From assembly GCA_026397915.1 (NCBI GenBank), contig JAPLTX010000059.1, positions 1 through 64,000 on the forward strand: a stretch of 64,000 nucleotides of DNA, given 5' to 3'. The number at the start of each line of letters is the position of its first letter. Position 1 is the first letter of the stretch. The DNA comes from Verrucomicrobiota bacterium (GTDB taxonomy: Bacteria > Verrucomicrobiota > Verrucomicrobiia > CAIQCK01). The notes below the pieces were generated by a model. The model saw only the letters and a program-made list of their open reading frames with translations. It was not told where the DNA came from and did no database searches. The translations under genes and the position numbers were made by a program. Below, piece by piece: positions 16,556-27,194 of the stretch.

Positions 16556-18463
16556 CTAAACCGCCGCGTCCAGATAACGGCGCATCCACCACTCCGCCAC
16601 CGTCAACATCCAGAGGTTGGACCAATTCCTCGGACGCTCCGCAAACTGCCGGCGCACGACGGCCACCGCTTCGGGCCGGAACAGACCACGTTTGCGCACG
16701 GCCTCGTCGCTCGTAGCGTCGTTCACGCGATCACGCAGCTCGTTTTGCATCCAAGCGCTGATCGGCATGTGAAAGAACGCTTTGCGCCGGTGCAGAATGG
16801 AAGGGGGCACGAGGTCTGTAACGGCGGCGGCCAGCAATGGTTTGGGAATTCTCCCATCGCCCAACTTGAACTCTCCGGGCAGGCGGCTGACGAATTCCAC
16901 CAGCTTGTGGTCGAGAAAAGGCGGCCGCACTTCCAACGCGTGGGCCATGCTCACAGCGTCCATGTCGCGCAGCAACATGGGCGTCATATACCGGTCGATT
17001 TCTATTTGTGCGAGGATGTTGGCCACGTCAGCGTTTGCTGTCGCGCCTTGAGAGCCGGCCGCAAGTTCGTCAAGGGGGGAGAACCGCCGCGCCGCCGTTC
17101 CCATCAACTCAGCACGTTGATTGGCCCCAAACATCGTCCGGGTCCGCTTGTAAAGCTCCTCCAAGCTGTAGGGAACCAATTCCAAAGCCGCCACCCATGG
17201 ACTCAGCCGGTGCAATCGGCCCAGCCGAAGGTTGCGTGGCAGTCGTCTCAAAAACGGGAATCGCGCCCGCAGTTGCGTGGAGCGGATGGTGGCGAGCGTG
17301 TGCGGATAACCGAGAAACAATTCGTCGCCACCCACGCCCGACAGTGCCACGGTCACACGCTGTCGTGTGATCTTGCTGACGAGGTAGCTGTTCAGGCCGT
17401 CCACGCTTGGCCGGTCCAGATGCCAGATGAAGTTGTCGAACTCCCGCGCCACGTCCGCGCCGTTGACGATCGCCTCGGTGTGGTCGCAGCCGAAATGTTC
17501 CGCCGCTATTTGCGCGTATTTCAGTTCGTTGAACGCCGCGCCTTCCGAACCGTAGCCGATACAGACCGTGCGGATTGGCTGATCCACCATGCGGCTCATC
17601 AGTCCCACGATGACCGTCGAGTCCAAGCCGCCGCTAAGAAACGCTCCCAACGGCACGTCGCTGATCATGTGCAACCGGATGGATTCCTCCAGCAGCGCCC
17701 GCAACTGCGTTACCACCTCCTGCCGCTTGGGCTTTGACCGGCCTGCGGGATGCAGCGCGGTTTCCGTCGGCAGTTGCCAGTAGCATTCGACCACCGGTGC
17801 GCCGCCGTTTTCCACCGTTAGCGTATGCCCCGCTGGCAACATATTGACGCCTTGGATCATTGTCCACGGGGCGCGCACGCAACCAAAAGCGAGATAGCGG
17901 TTGAGGGCATCCGTATCCAGCCGGCGTTCCACCAACCCGCTGGCCAGCACACTCTTGATCTCGGATCCAAACACCAACTTCCCGCCGGCGTAATGCCAGT
18001 AGAGCGGTTTGATGCCCAAGCGATCGCGCGCCATCCACAACCGCCCGCGGTTCGCGTCCCAGATGGCGAACGCAAACATGCCGCGAAGTCTTTCAACGCA
18101 GCGCGTGCCCCACTCTTCGTAGGCGTGGATGATGACCTCTGTGTCAGTAGCGCTACGGAATTGGTGTTTACCTTCCAGTTCCCTGCGCAATTCGGCGAAG
18201 TTGTAGATCTCGCCGTTGAACACGATGCAGACCGAACGGTCCTCGTTGAACATCGGTTGATGGCCGCGCGACGACAGGTCGAGAATGCTCAGCCGCCGGA
18301 AAGCGAGCGAGACCGCCGGCACTTCGGGCCGACCGCCCACCGCTGGTTGCGCCGGAAAAATCTCAATCCCCTCATCGTCCGGTCCGCGATGCGCAATGGC
18401 CGCCGCCATCCGCTGCGTCCGTTCGCGGTCCGCCAACCCCAGAATTCCAGCAATGCCACACAT
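16556..18463 (-). CDS. asnB: asparagine synthase (glutamine-hydrolysing), exopolysaccharide type
   Basis: I start at the ATG at 18463, which gives MCGIAGILG and so the mature N-terminal Cys2 nucleophile of class II glutaminases; a longer open frame runs into the upstream gene. The 635-residue protein has a glutaminase domain (RGPDDEG, FNGEIYNF, about residues 1-210) and a synthetase domain with the PPi-loop SGGLDST near residue 270 and SGVGGDELFLGYP near 365. In biochemistry this family makes Asn or amidates other carboxylates. Located between GT2 and GT4 genes, it more likely belongs to the surface-polysaccharide or exosortase-linked set, where such proteins often occur, than to Asn supply. 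Confidence 0.92.
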   Translation of the reverse strand: MCGIAGILGLADRERTQRMAAAIAHRGPDDEGIEIFPAQPAVGGRPEVPAVSLAFRRLSILDLSSRGHQPMFNEDRSVCIVFNGEIYNFAELRRELEGKHQFRSATDTEVIIHAYEEWGTRCVERLRGMFAFAIWDANRGRLWMARDRLGIKPLYWHYAGGKLVFGSEIKSVLASGLVERRLDTDALNRYLAFGCVRAPWTMIQGVNMLPAGHTLTVENGGAPVVECYWQLPTETALHPAGRSKPKRQEVVTQLRALLEESIRLHMISDVPLGAFLSGGLDSTVIVGLMSRMVDQPIRTVCIGYGSEGAAFNELKYAQIAAEHFGCDHTEAIVNGADVAREFDNFIWHLDRPSVDGLNSYLVSKITRQRVTVALSGVGGDELFLGYPHTLATIRSTQLRARFPFLRRLPRNLRLGRLHRLSPWVAALELVPYSLEELYKRTRTMFGANQRAELMGTAARRFSPLDELAAGSQGATANADVANILAQIEIDRYMTPMLLRDMDAVSMAHALEVRPPFLDHKLVEFVSRLPGEFKLGDGRIPKPLLAAAVTDLVPPSILHRRKAFFHMPISAWMQNELRDRVNDATSDEAVRKRGLFRPEAVAVVRRQFAERPRNWSNLWMLTVAEWWMRRYLDAAV

Positions 18464-18465
18464 GT

Positions 18466-19509
18466 TCAGCCCACTTGTTTCGCCACATACTGCGCCACCC
18501 GCCGGCGGTCTCGCCAGCCCACATACAATGTGTGGGGCAGCGCCAACAGATTCCAGCCCAGTGCCGCTAGTGCCAGCCCGGCGTTGACAGGCAGACTCGA
18601 CGGCCGGTAGCGGCGCAACGTGTAATCGGCATCGAAATCCAGGTGCAACGACAGATTGCAAGCGCGGTTGAAAACCGTCGCCACCGTGCGCAGCCCGCGC
18701 CACAAACCGTCGAGCTTCAAGCTCATGCGGATCAGATTGCGCATGCTGAGGTAAGCCCGCCACAGCCCCATCTTGCACGTGGACGCCTCGCCCATATGCC
18801 ACACCGGCACCGGCAACTCCACCATCTGCCAGCCGGCGCGCATGGCTCGAAGTTCCAGGTCGTTCTCTTCCGCGTAGAACTGATAGGTCTCGTCAAACAG
18901 GCCGATCGAGCGAAACACCTCGGCGTCGCAGAGAAGCGAGCAACCGGAGATATGCGCCACCGGCCGCCAGTCGGTCTGGCCGAGTTGCCGGCACGCCTGT
19001 TCAAACGCCAGCCGCGTGACCTCCTGATTGAAGACGTTGAAGCCGATACAGCCGTGTTGTGGGTGCTTGGTGGCATGCGTCACCGCCTCGCGAATCCAAG
19101 ATGGATGCGGCTCGATGTCGTTGTTGGCGATCACCACGTAACGGTGGCCCTTCGCCATCGCGTAGCGGATGCCGACATTGTTGCCGCCCGCGTAGGCTAG
19201 GTTGCGATCCTGTCGCAGCAACGTCACCTGCGGCCAACGCGCGCGTAGCCAGCCGCAGGAATCGTCCGTCGAGGCATTATCCACCACCACCAGTTCCAGC
19301 GGCTGGTAGTCTGTCCTGGCAATCAACGGCAGAAACCGACCCAGCAATTTGCGTCCGTTGTAATTCAGGATCACGACGCAAACCGAAGGCGCTTGCGCAG
19401 AGGATCGGGATTCAGGATTGATTGTTGGCGCGGCCACGCGTTGTTTCCAGTAGTTCTTGAAGGGCAACTCTATCGGCGGCTGAGATGCGGGGCAAGCGCG
19501 GAGAGGCAA
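18466..19509 (-). CDS. GT2-family glycosyltransferase, rhamnosyltransferase-like
   Basis: The 347-residue protein has a GT-A fold with SVCVVILNYNG near residue 42, VVDNASTDDS near 75, AGGNNVGIRYAM and the DXD-like NNDIEPH near 130, then EENDLELRAMRAGW near 218. It resembles dTDP-rhamnose and related transferases that have a C-terminal extension. The start is a TTG and is uncertain; the first 40 residues lack homology signals and the true start may lie further in. It is two bases upstream of the asparagine synthase gene and therefore in the same operon. Confidence 0.88.
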   Translation of the reverse strand: MPLRACPASQPPIELPFKNYWKQRVAAPTINPESRSSAQAPSVCVVILNYNGRKLLGRFLPLIARTDYQPLELVVVDNASTDDSCGWLRARWPQVTLLRQDRNLAYAGGNNVGIRYAMAKGHRYVVIANNDIEPHPSWIREAVTHATKHPQHGCIGFNVFNQEVTRLAFEQACRQLGQTDWRPVAHISGCSLLCDAEVFRSIGLFDETYQFYAEENDLELRAMRAGWQMVELPVPVWHMGEASTCKMGLWRAYLSMRNLIRMSLKLDGLWRGLRTVATVFNRACNLSLHLDFDADYTLRRYRPSSLPVNAGLALAALGWNLLALPHTLYVGWRDRRRVAQYVAKQVG

Positions 19510-19528
19510 AGCCGTTATCCTGCGGCGA

Positions 19529-21835
19529 TCATCGCCGGTGAGCAGAGGACTTTTCCAGCATCAACACGGCCCCGCCGCCGGGCGGCAGCTCCAGCGGAAA
19601 CGTTGTCGAAAGCTCCGTCAATTCGCGCGGCAGCGGGCTGGCGCCGCCGTCGGTGCTGAGGTTCAGCACGCGGCTGAACCGGGCGTTGGCGATCACGAAC
19701 GTCTTCACCGGCACGTAAGGCGAGAGATTGATCGCGACAGCGAAGAACGTCCGCGGGTTTTCCGTCGGTCTCCAGTCGAGGTAGAGGTTGCGCTCCGGCG
19801 ATTCGATGTCGCGCTTCACGCGGTCGTGAAGTTTCCACGGCCAGTAGTCGCGGAGTTGCTTTACCTCGCCGAACGGCACAAGCGACATCACGATCTCGCC
19901 GCGGCCGTGTTGCGCCCGGACCGCCAGCGGCGCGCCCGCGTCGTCGGAAGCCATGATGACACAGCCCGCTTTCAGCCGTGACACGTCCACGTGCCACCGC
20001 CACGCTGCTTCCTGCCTTTCCAAGCGCGCGTCATCCACGCCGAACGCCTCCCACATCAACCGCGCCAGTCGACGGCCCCACGGGTCGAACAACCCCGGCG
20101 TGCCGGAGCAGAGCAGCGTGCCGCCGCTTTCCACCCACGCCAGCAGCGCGTCCTGCAACCAGCCCGGCAGATGCGTCGCACCGCCGAGCGCCAGCACGTT
20201 GTAGTCGGCGAGCGCCTTCGGGTAATCGCGGAACGTTTCCTCGTAGATCACAGCCGGCTGCCAACCGCTGCCCCAGAAGGCTTCGAAGAACCGGCTCTCC
20301 TCGCGCTCCGCCGCCGTGTTCATCAGCCGCGAGGATGCCGAGCGCAGCACGCCGAGCTTCGGACTGGCTCGCCGCGTCGCCACAAAGACTGACCACAGCG
20401 GTTTGATCTGGCGCGCGGTTTCCTCCAACGCCGGCACGGCTTCCGGCACGCTGACGCCGTCCTTGCCAGCAGCCAGTTGCAACCAGAGATTGCGTGTGGC
20501 GACGGCGTCGAGCCAGCGCGCGGCCGGCCCGCGCAGCCAGTTGCCTTCCGGCGTGCTCCAATCGAACGAATCCGCCCAGAGTCGCCGGTTGATCTGCGTG
20601 GCGAGCGTCGAGACCAGCGCGCGCGTTTCGCCGCCGCTGAGGAACTCGCGCGAGTCGCCGCCGCCGTCGGCCAGCGAGTAGTGCGAGCAGCCGACCGTGC
20701 GCTGGATGGCGTAGTAGTCGAGCGGTCGCTCGCGCCATGTCTCGTCGGACAGCCGCTCCAGCCGCATCAGCAGATAAGCGCGCGGCGAGCCGCGACGACC
20801 CGCTTGCATCATCCCGCGCAATGTTCGCGTGACCGATTCCTGCCAGAACGTGACGGCGTCGCGCCACGCAGCGGTTTGCCAGGCGCACGGCCAGGCGACG
20901 TCGTCGAACCCTTTCAATTTTACGTCCCATCGGCCGTTCAAGTCGCCGACCGTGGCGTAGGTATTTGTCAGCCAACTGCGGAACGCTTGCAATTTCAGCG
21001 GCGAGTCGGTGGTGATCGGCGGAACGATTTGCGCGAACGCAATGCCAACCATGTTTGTCTGGTTCTTCAACGCCGCGGCTTGCGATTCGATGCCGCGCAC
21101 GAAGTTTGAGCGGGTTGTTGACTCAAACAAAATCTCATCGGTCAGTGGCAACGCCAATCGCACGAGCAGGTTGGTGCCGACGGCGATACGGAACTTTTCG
21201 ACGATAAGGTTCTGCGGAAAAATCTGGCCGAGACCGACATGAAGTTGCGCGACCGGTTGTTGCGCGGGCCGTTCCGCAGTTTCGGCGGGCGACGCGTTTG
21301 CCAGGAGCCGGATGTCGGCGAGGTAAAGCCGCGCTTGACGACGGTCGCCCCCGTCAATACCGCGAGACCGGTCGAGACCAATGGCCAGCGACTGAAGTCG
21401 CGAGAGATCGAGCGTGCTGGTGTTGGAGAGATCAACATCGTATTCGTTCCAGCCCGGCGCTCCGAGCGGGAGCGACTGAGCGGCGACAAACCGGTGACCG
21501 GCCCGGTCGGTGAGCGCGAGTTCGAGCGGCGTCTCGAATGCTCCTTCGGCGAGCGTGCGGACACGAAGCACAACAAAGCCGTTCCAATTCGTGTGCGCCA
21601 ACGTCAGCGTTGCCCAACGCGGGCCGTCGCCGCTCAGCGGCAGAGCCATGCGCAACGCGATGGCGGATTTCCCGCCGGTGGAGACAAACGCGGTGCCGCC
21701 GACGCGCGCGCGACCTGTGCCGGTCCAGTTCTGCGCCTTCATCGCTTCGTCAAGAGCCATCTCTTGGGCCAATGCGACGGCCAGAGGAAGACAAACAACG
21801 AGTGCGGCAAGCTGATAAACGCGCCGGCAGATCAT
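19529..21835 (-). CDS. secreted GH42-like protein with N-terminal beta-domain
   Basis: The 768-residue protein has a signal peptide (LAALVVCLPLAVALAQ). Residues 30-190 form a beta-rich part with WATLTLAHTNWNGFVVLRVR and GWNEYDVDLSNTS, like carbohydrate-binding or galactose-binding domains. The middle (about 225-480) has a TIM-barrel look with WQESVTRTLRGMM. Residues 510-620 look like the GATase-like trimerisation domain of GH42 enzymes (YNVLALGGATHLPGWLQDALLAWVESGGTL, CSGTPGLFDPWG). The C-terminus is a small beta-domain. I cannot identify both catalytic acids, so activity is uncertain. Substrate is unknown; it lies beside exopolysaccharide genes but has its own signal peptide. Confidence 0.6.
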   Translation of the reverse strand: MICRRVYQLAALVVCLPLAVALAQEMALDEAMKAQNWTGTGRARVGGTAFVSTGGKSAIALRMALPLSGDGPRWATLTLAHTNWNGFVVLRVRTLAEGAFETPLELALTDRAGHRFVAAQSLPLGAPGWNEYDVDLSNTSTLDLSRLQSLAIGLDRSRGIDGGDRRQARLYLADIRLLANASPAETAERPAQQPVAQLHVGLGQIFPQNLIVEKFRIAVGTNLLVRLALPLTDEILFESTTRSNFVRGIESQAAALKNQTNMVGIAFAQIVPPITTDSPLKLQAFRSWLTNTYATVGDLNGRWDVKLKGFDDVAWPCAWQTAAWRDAVTFWQESVTRTLRGMMQAGRRGSPRAYLLMRLERLSDETWRERPLDYYAIQRTVGCSHYSLADGGGDSREFLSGGETRALVSTLATQINRRLWADSFDWSTPEGNWLRGPAARWLDAVATRNLWLQLAAGKDGVSVPEAVPALEETARQIKPLWSVFVATRRASPKLGVLRSASSRLMNTAAEREESRFFEAFWGSGWQPAVIYEETFRDYPKALADYNVLALGGATHLPGWLQDALLAWVESGGTLLCSGTPGLFDPWGRRLARLMWEAFGVDDARLERQEAAWRWHVDVSRLKAGCVIMASDDAGAPLAVRAQHGRGEIVMSLVPFGEVKQLRDYWPWKLHDRVKRDIESPERNLYLDWRPTENPRTFFAVAINLSPYVPVKTFVIANARFSRVLNLSTDGGASPLPRELTELSTTFPLELPPGGGAVLMLEKSSAHRR

Positions 21836-21853
21836 GGAAGAAGCGGTGACAGC

Positions 21854-21874
21854 GCGCAGGCTGGAATGCCTGCG

Positions 21875-21875
<1 letters not shown>
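21854..21875. repeat. palindrome of the type GCGCAGGC-loop-GCCTGCGC
   Basis: Two perfect 8-base arms with a TGGAAT loop sit directly at the end of the sigma-54 regulator gene, whose stop codon touches the right arm. This has the look of a REP-like dispersed palindrome and may stabilise or end the transcript; there is no T-run. Confidence 0.5.
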
Positions 21876-23329
<1,454 letters not shown>

Positions 23330-23359
23330 GACCGGGTTGAATTCGTGCCGTATGGTGTC

Positions 23360-23376
23360 GCGGCTTTTTCTGCCGC
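23360..23376. repeat. small palindrome, minus-strand copy of the GCGG...AAAAAGCCGC element
   Basis: GCGGC and GCCGC arms with a TTTTTCT loop lie in the 118-bp divergent gap between the sigma-54 regulator and the site-2 protease gene. Read on the minus strand, the core matches the element at 8562-8577. The rest of this gap holds nothing I can name. Confidence 0.4.
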
Positions 23377-23447
23377 TTCACCGCGGTGCCGGAACTCTAG
23401 AAGTCGGGCAAAGTGATGTAAATTGAATTCATGAACATAGTCAGCCA

Positions 23448-24554
23448 ATGAAATGGTCGCTCACCATCGCCAGGGTGTTTGGCATCCGGATTCGGGTTCA
23501 TTTCACGTTCCTGCTGCTGTTGCTTTGGATCGTCGTGGAGACGCGGGCGGCGGCGGGCTGGGGCGCAGCGGCGTGGGGCGTGGCATTTATCGTGGCGACG
23601 TTTACATGTGTGGCGCTGCACGAACTGGGCCACAGCGTGGTCGCCCAGCGGTTCGGAATCCGGGTGAGTTCCATCACGCTGTTGCCCATTGGTGGCGTGG
23701 CGGCTCTGCGTTCGATCCCGCAGAAGCCAGGCCAAGAGATTGCGATCACGCTGGCGGGTCCGCTGGTGAACGTGGTGATTTTTGCCGTGCTCTATGTCAT
23801 TGCAGTCTGGGTGCCTTTTGAGGTGCCGTATTATCCGGGGTTGATGACCTTGCCGGAACTGCCGATTGGTGTGGCGGAACTGATGGGCGCGCTGTTGTTG
23901 GTGAACAAGTGGATGGTCGTGTTCAACCTGATTCCGGCCTACCCGATGGATGGCGGCAGATTGTTCCGCGCAGTGCTGGCACAATGGCTGTCATATCCGC
24001 GCGCAACGGCGATCGCAGCGGTGGTTGGACGGGCCTTCTCCATCGGTTTCGTCGCGCTCGGCTTGCTGACAGGTTGGATATTCCTGGCCATCATCGGCGT
24101 GCTGATCTTCTTTGCCGCGGGTGCGGAGGAGAAGACGGTGCGCCTGCACGGTGCACTACAGGACATTGAGGTGGGGAAAGTCATGACTCCGGTGTTCATG
24201 ACTGTCGGTCCGGACGACGCGGCGGGCGACTGCCTGCCGTGGATTTTCCAGCGCGGTCAGGACGATTTTCCAGTGATGTCCGACGGCGATCTCATGGGAA
24301 TGCTGACGCGAGGCGCTGTGTTGGAGGCTGCCAAGCAAAACGGCACGGCGCGCGCAGCAGACTTGATGACGAGGAATTTCTCCTGCACGCGACCGGATGC
24401 GCAGGTGGCGGGAGTGCATGACGCGATGCTGGCCAACGGCCAACGCACGGTTCCGGTGATCGAAGACGGCCGGCTTGTCGGGCTGCTGACGTTCGACAAC
24501 ATCAACCGCTACTTCATGATCCATCCGTCAGGCGCGGCGCGGAAAGTTACGTAG
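23448..24554 (+). CDS. site-2 protease (M50) with C-terminal CBS pair
   Basis: The 368-residue membrane protein has the zinc motif HELGH at residues 58-62 in a transmembrane helix, and the third-ligand segment NLIPAYPMDGGR near residue 162. Around them are five to six hydrophobic segments. After about residue 240 a cytoplasmic region contains two CBS motifs (VGKVMTPVFMTVGPDD and ARAADLMTRNFSCTRPDA). Members of this group (SpoIVFB/Rv2869c-like with CBS) cleave membrane-embedded substrates such as anti-sigma factors or pro-sigma factors, with ATP or AMP sensed by the CBS domains. The substrate is unknown. The gene is divergent from the sigma-54 regulator. Confidence 0.93.
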   Translation: MKWSLTIARVFGIRIRVHFTFLLLLLWIVVETRAAAGWGAAAWGVAFIVATFTCVALHELGHSVVAQRFGIRVSSITLLPIGGVAALRSIPQKPGQEIAITLAGPLVNVVIFAVLYVIAVWVPFEVPYYPGLMTLPELPIGVAELMGALLLVNKWMVVFNLIPAYPMDGGRLFRAVLAQWLSYPRATAIAAVVGRAFSIGFVALGLLTGWIFLAIIGVLIFFAAGAEEKTVRLHGALQDIEVGKVMTPVFMTVGPDDAAGDCLPWIFQRGQDDFPVMSDGDLMGMLTRGAVLEAAKQNGTARAADLMTRNFSCTRPDAQVAGVHDAMLANGQRTVPVIEDGRLVGLLTFDNINRYFMIHPSGAARKVT

Positions 24555-24570
24555 GCGGTGCCGCGCGCTC

Positions 24571-24599
24571 TTGACTTTGCTCCGGCTTGCCGCAACGCT
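24571..24599 (+). promoter_or_regulatory. candidate promoter of the phosphofructokinase gene
   Basis: TTGACT at 24571-24576 and AACGCT at 24594-24599 are separated by 17 bases and lie just before the ATG at 24612. The -35 box and its TT flank repeat the sequence seen at 13752. The -10 is weak and the leader would be nearly absent, so this is tentative. Confidence 0.25.
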
Positions 24600-24611
24600 G
24601 CGCTCATTCCT

Positions 24612-25580
24612 ATGAAACGAATCGGCGTCTATACCAGCGGCGGCGACGCGCCGGGCATGAATGCCTGTATCCGCGCCATCGTCCGCACAGCCATCACCAA
24701 AGGTCTTGAGGTCAACGGCATCGAGCACGGTTACGCGGGGATGATCGCGGGGGCGTTCGTCCCGATGAACTTGCGCTCAGTTTCCAACATCGTCCAGCGC
24801 GGCGGCACAATCCTGAAAAGTTCGCGCTGCCCGGAGTTCATGACGCGGGAAGGCAAGACGAAGGCGGCGGCGAACCTGCGCGCGGCGGGCATTGACGGCG
24901 TCATTGGCATCGGCGGCAACGGCACGTCCGAGGGCGCGCACAATTTGTGGCTTCAGGAGCGCGTGCCGGTCCTCATCTGCGCCTCGACGATTGACAACGA
25001 TCTCTACGGCACCGACTACACGATCGGGTTCGACACAGCGATGAACACGGCGCTGGAGGCGATTGACCGGCTGCGCGACACGGCGGCGTCGCACGACCGC
25101 ACGTCGTTCGTGGAGGTGATGGGGCGCAACAACGGTTACTTGGCGCTCTATGCGGGGTTGGCGGGCGGCGCGGAGGAGATCATCATTCCCGAAGTGCCCA
25201 CCGACGTGCTGGCGCTCTGCCAGCGGCTGGCCGGCATGCGCGAGCGCGGCAAGACCAGCAGCATCGTCGTCGTCGCAGAGGGAAAAGTTTCCGGCGGCAT
25301 TTTCCCGCTGGCGGAGGAGGTTCGCAAACGAACCGGCCTCGACGTGCGCGTGACGGTGTTGGGCCACACGCAGCGCGGCGGTTCGCCGGTGGCGCGCGAC
25401 CGCGTGATGGCCAGCCGCATGGGATTCGCGGCGGTGGAGGCGATGCTGTGCGGCGAGACCGACAAGCTGGTTGGCATCATTAACGGCCAGCCGCACCTGA
25501 CGCCGCTGGAAGAAGCCTACACGAAGAAGAAGCCGATCAACCAGAAGATGATGGATCTCGCTTACATCTTGGCGAGGTAG
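24612..25580 (+). CDS. pfkA: ATP-dependent 6-phosphofructokinase
   Basis: This enzyme phosphorylates fructose 6-phosphate to fructose 1,6-bisphosphate in glycolysis. I start at the ATG at 24612 (MKRIGVYTSGGDAPGMN), as the open frame upstream has no homology. The 322-residue product keeps the phosphofructokinase motifs: TSGGDAPGMN with the ATP loop, Arg72, GGNGT at 101-105, the catalytic TIDND (Asp128, Asp130), EVMGRNNGY and HTQRGGSP. Gly104 indicates use of ATP rather than pyrophosphate. Position 103, the Mg-binding Asp of E. coli PfkA, is Asn here. It follows the site-2 protease by 57 bp on the same strand. Confidence 0.93.
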   Translation: MKRIGVYTSGGDAPGMNACIRAIVRTAITKGLEVNGIEHGYAGMIAGAFVPMNLRSVSNIVQRGGTILKSSRCPEFMTREGKTKAAANLRAAGIDGVIGIGGNGTSEGAHNLWLQERVPVLICASTIDNDLYGTDYTIGFDTAMNTALEAIDRLRDTAASHDRTSFVEVMGRNNGYLALYAGLAGGAEEIIIPEVPTDVLALCQRLAGMRERGKTSSIVVVAEGKVSGGIFPLAEEVRKRTGLDVRVTVLGHTQRGGSPVARDRVMASRMGFAAVEAMLCGETDKLVGIINGQPHLTPLEEAYTKKKPINQKMMDLAYILAR

Positions 25581-25606
25581 CGGAATCAATTTGGACCTTC
25601 AGATTC

Positions 25607-25624
25607 GTGATCAGTCTCGATCAC
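25607..25624 (+). other. hairpin after the phosphofructokinase gene
   Basis: GTGATC and GATCAC arms with an AGTCTC loop begin 27 bp after the pfkA stop. No T-run follows, so a terminator is only possible, not shown. The rest of the 145 bp up to the next gene contains nothing else I can identify. Confidence 0.25.
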
Positions 25625-25725
25625 GCAGTCGGAGCGTGACGCGGCGGAAGGGAATCCGCAGCTTGGCTGCTACAGAGAATGCTGGACGATGCAGCCGGAT
25701 GGTCGAATAATCCCTCCATACGATT

Positions 25726-27183
25726 ATGCGTTCACACCGACAGAAGCACCTATCGCGGATACCCGTCTTCAGCCTCACTCTTACTGCTGTCCTCATCACG
25801 ACTGCCGTTGGTCGCGGCGCGGAATCTGCCTTCGTCCGCGTCAGCCCGCGCGACGCGCGCTACCTCGAACTAACCAACGGCAAGCCCTACGTGCCGATTG
25901 GCTTGAACATGGTCCATCCCGAAGCGCGCGAGAGCGACGAGGCCGGCGGGCTGGCGTGCATGGAGCGATGGTTCCGGGTGCTTTCGAAGAACGGTGGCAA
26001 CTACGCCCGCATCTGGCTCAGCAGCGGTTTCTTCGACGTGGAGCACGCGCGCAGCGGCGAGTATGACGAGGCTCAGGCGAAGCGGATTGACGCGCTGCTG
26101 GCGCTCGCCCGCAAATACGGCATCCGGCTCAAGCTCTGCCTCGAACACTTCCGCTCGCTTGATCCCAAATACCACCAAAAGTGGGCCGCCAAGCCGCTGC
26201 ACCTCATCGCCAACGGCGGCCCGGCGGCCAACACGGCTGATTTCATTGACGGCGAGCGCAGCCGCGCGCAGTTCAAGCGCAAGCTGGCGTGGTATGCGCA
26301 GCGATTCGGCGAGCGGCCGGAAATTTTTGGATGGGAGCTGTGGAACGAGGTCAACTGCGTCGCAGGCGGCGACGTGGCGGCGTGGAGCGAGGTGATGCTG
26401 GCGGAACTACACCGGCTTTTTCCGCGCAACCTCGCAATGCAAAGCCTCGGCAGCTTTGACAGCGACTGGGGGCTAAAACCCTACGAGCGCCTCAGCACCA
26501 TGCCCGGCAACGACGTCGCGCAAGTGCACCGTTATCTCGACTGCGGCGCGAAGTATGAAATCTGCCACGGCCCCGTGGACGTGTTCGGCGCCGACGCAGT
26601 GAGGATATTGCTCGGTCACAAACCGGGTCGGCCGGTCATCCTTGCCGAGAGCGGCGCGGTCGAGCCGCGGCACGCCGGGCCGTTCAAGCTCTACGCGAAG
26701 GACACCGCAGGCGTCATCCTTCACGACGTGCTCTTCGCGCCGTTCTTTGCCGGCGCGGCCGGGCCGGGCCACTGCTGGCACTGGAACCAATACGTGGACC
26801 GCAACAACCTCTGGCATCACTTCGCCTGCTTCGCCGCCATCGTCAAAGACCTCGACCCGCCCGCCGAGAACTTCCAACCGATGCAAGTCCCGCATCCGCG
26901 GTTGCGCGTTCATGTGCTCAAAGGCAAGCGCACCGTTTTGATTTGGTGCCGCGATTCGCAAAACGACTGGCGCAGCGAATTGGCCGACGGCAAGGCGCCG
27001 GAAACGCTCGATGGCCTCAAACTGGATTTGTCGGAAGCAATGGCCGAAATCAAACCGACCAGCACCAAGACCTATGACCCGTGGGAGGACAAATGGAGCA
27101 CCGCGAAGCTCTCTGACAACACCGTGACGCTGCCGCCGTTCAGCCGTTCCATCGTCATCCGCATGAGTGTGCGGAAGAAATAA
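25726..27183 (+). CDS. secreted GH5-like glycoside hydrolase
   Basis: The 485-residue protein has a signal peptide (LTLTAVLITTAVGRGAES). The mature part begins with a small strand-rich cap (RYLELTNGKPYVPIGLN) and then a TIM barrel. Clan A catalytic acids are visible: Glu208 in GWELWNEVN (acid/base) and Glu308 in VILAESGAVE (nucleophile). A short C-terminal beta-domain (about residues 395-480) follows. The family is GH5 or a close relative such as cellulase-like mannanases; the substrate is a beta-linked glycan, type unknown. It is followed after 11 bp by the next gene, so they are likely co-transcribed. Confidence 0.78.
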   Translation: MRSHRQKHLSRIPVFSLTLTAVLITTAVGRGAESAFVRVSPRDARYLELTNGKPYVPIGLNMVHPEARESDEAGGLACMERWFRVLSKNGGNYARIWLSSGFFDVEHARSGEYDEAQAKRIDALLALARKYGIRLKLCLEHFRSLDPKYHQKWAAKPLHLIANGGPAANTADFIDGERSRAQFKRKLAWYAQRFGERPEIFGWELWNEVNCVAGGDVAAWSEVMLAELHRLFPRNLAMQSLGSFDSDWGLKPYERLSTMPGNDVAQVHRYLDCGAKYEICHGPVDVFGADAVRILLGHKPGRPVILAESGAVEPRHAGPFKLYAKDTAGVILHDVLFAPFFAGAAGPGHCWHWNQYVDRNNLWHHFACFAAIVKDLDPPAENFQPMQVPHPRLRVHVLKGKRTVLIWCRDSQNDWRSELADGKAPETLDGLKLDLSEAMAEIKPTSTKTYDPWEDKWSTAKLSDNTVTLPPFSRSIVIRMSVRKK

Positions 27184-27194
27184 GGCGTCGCAAC

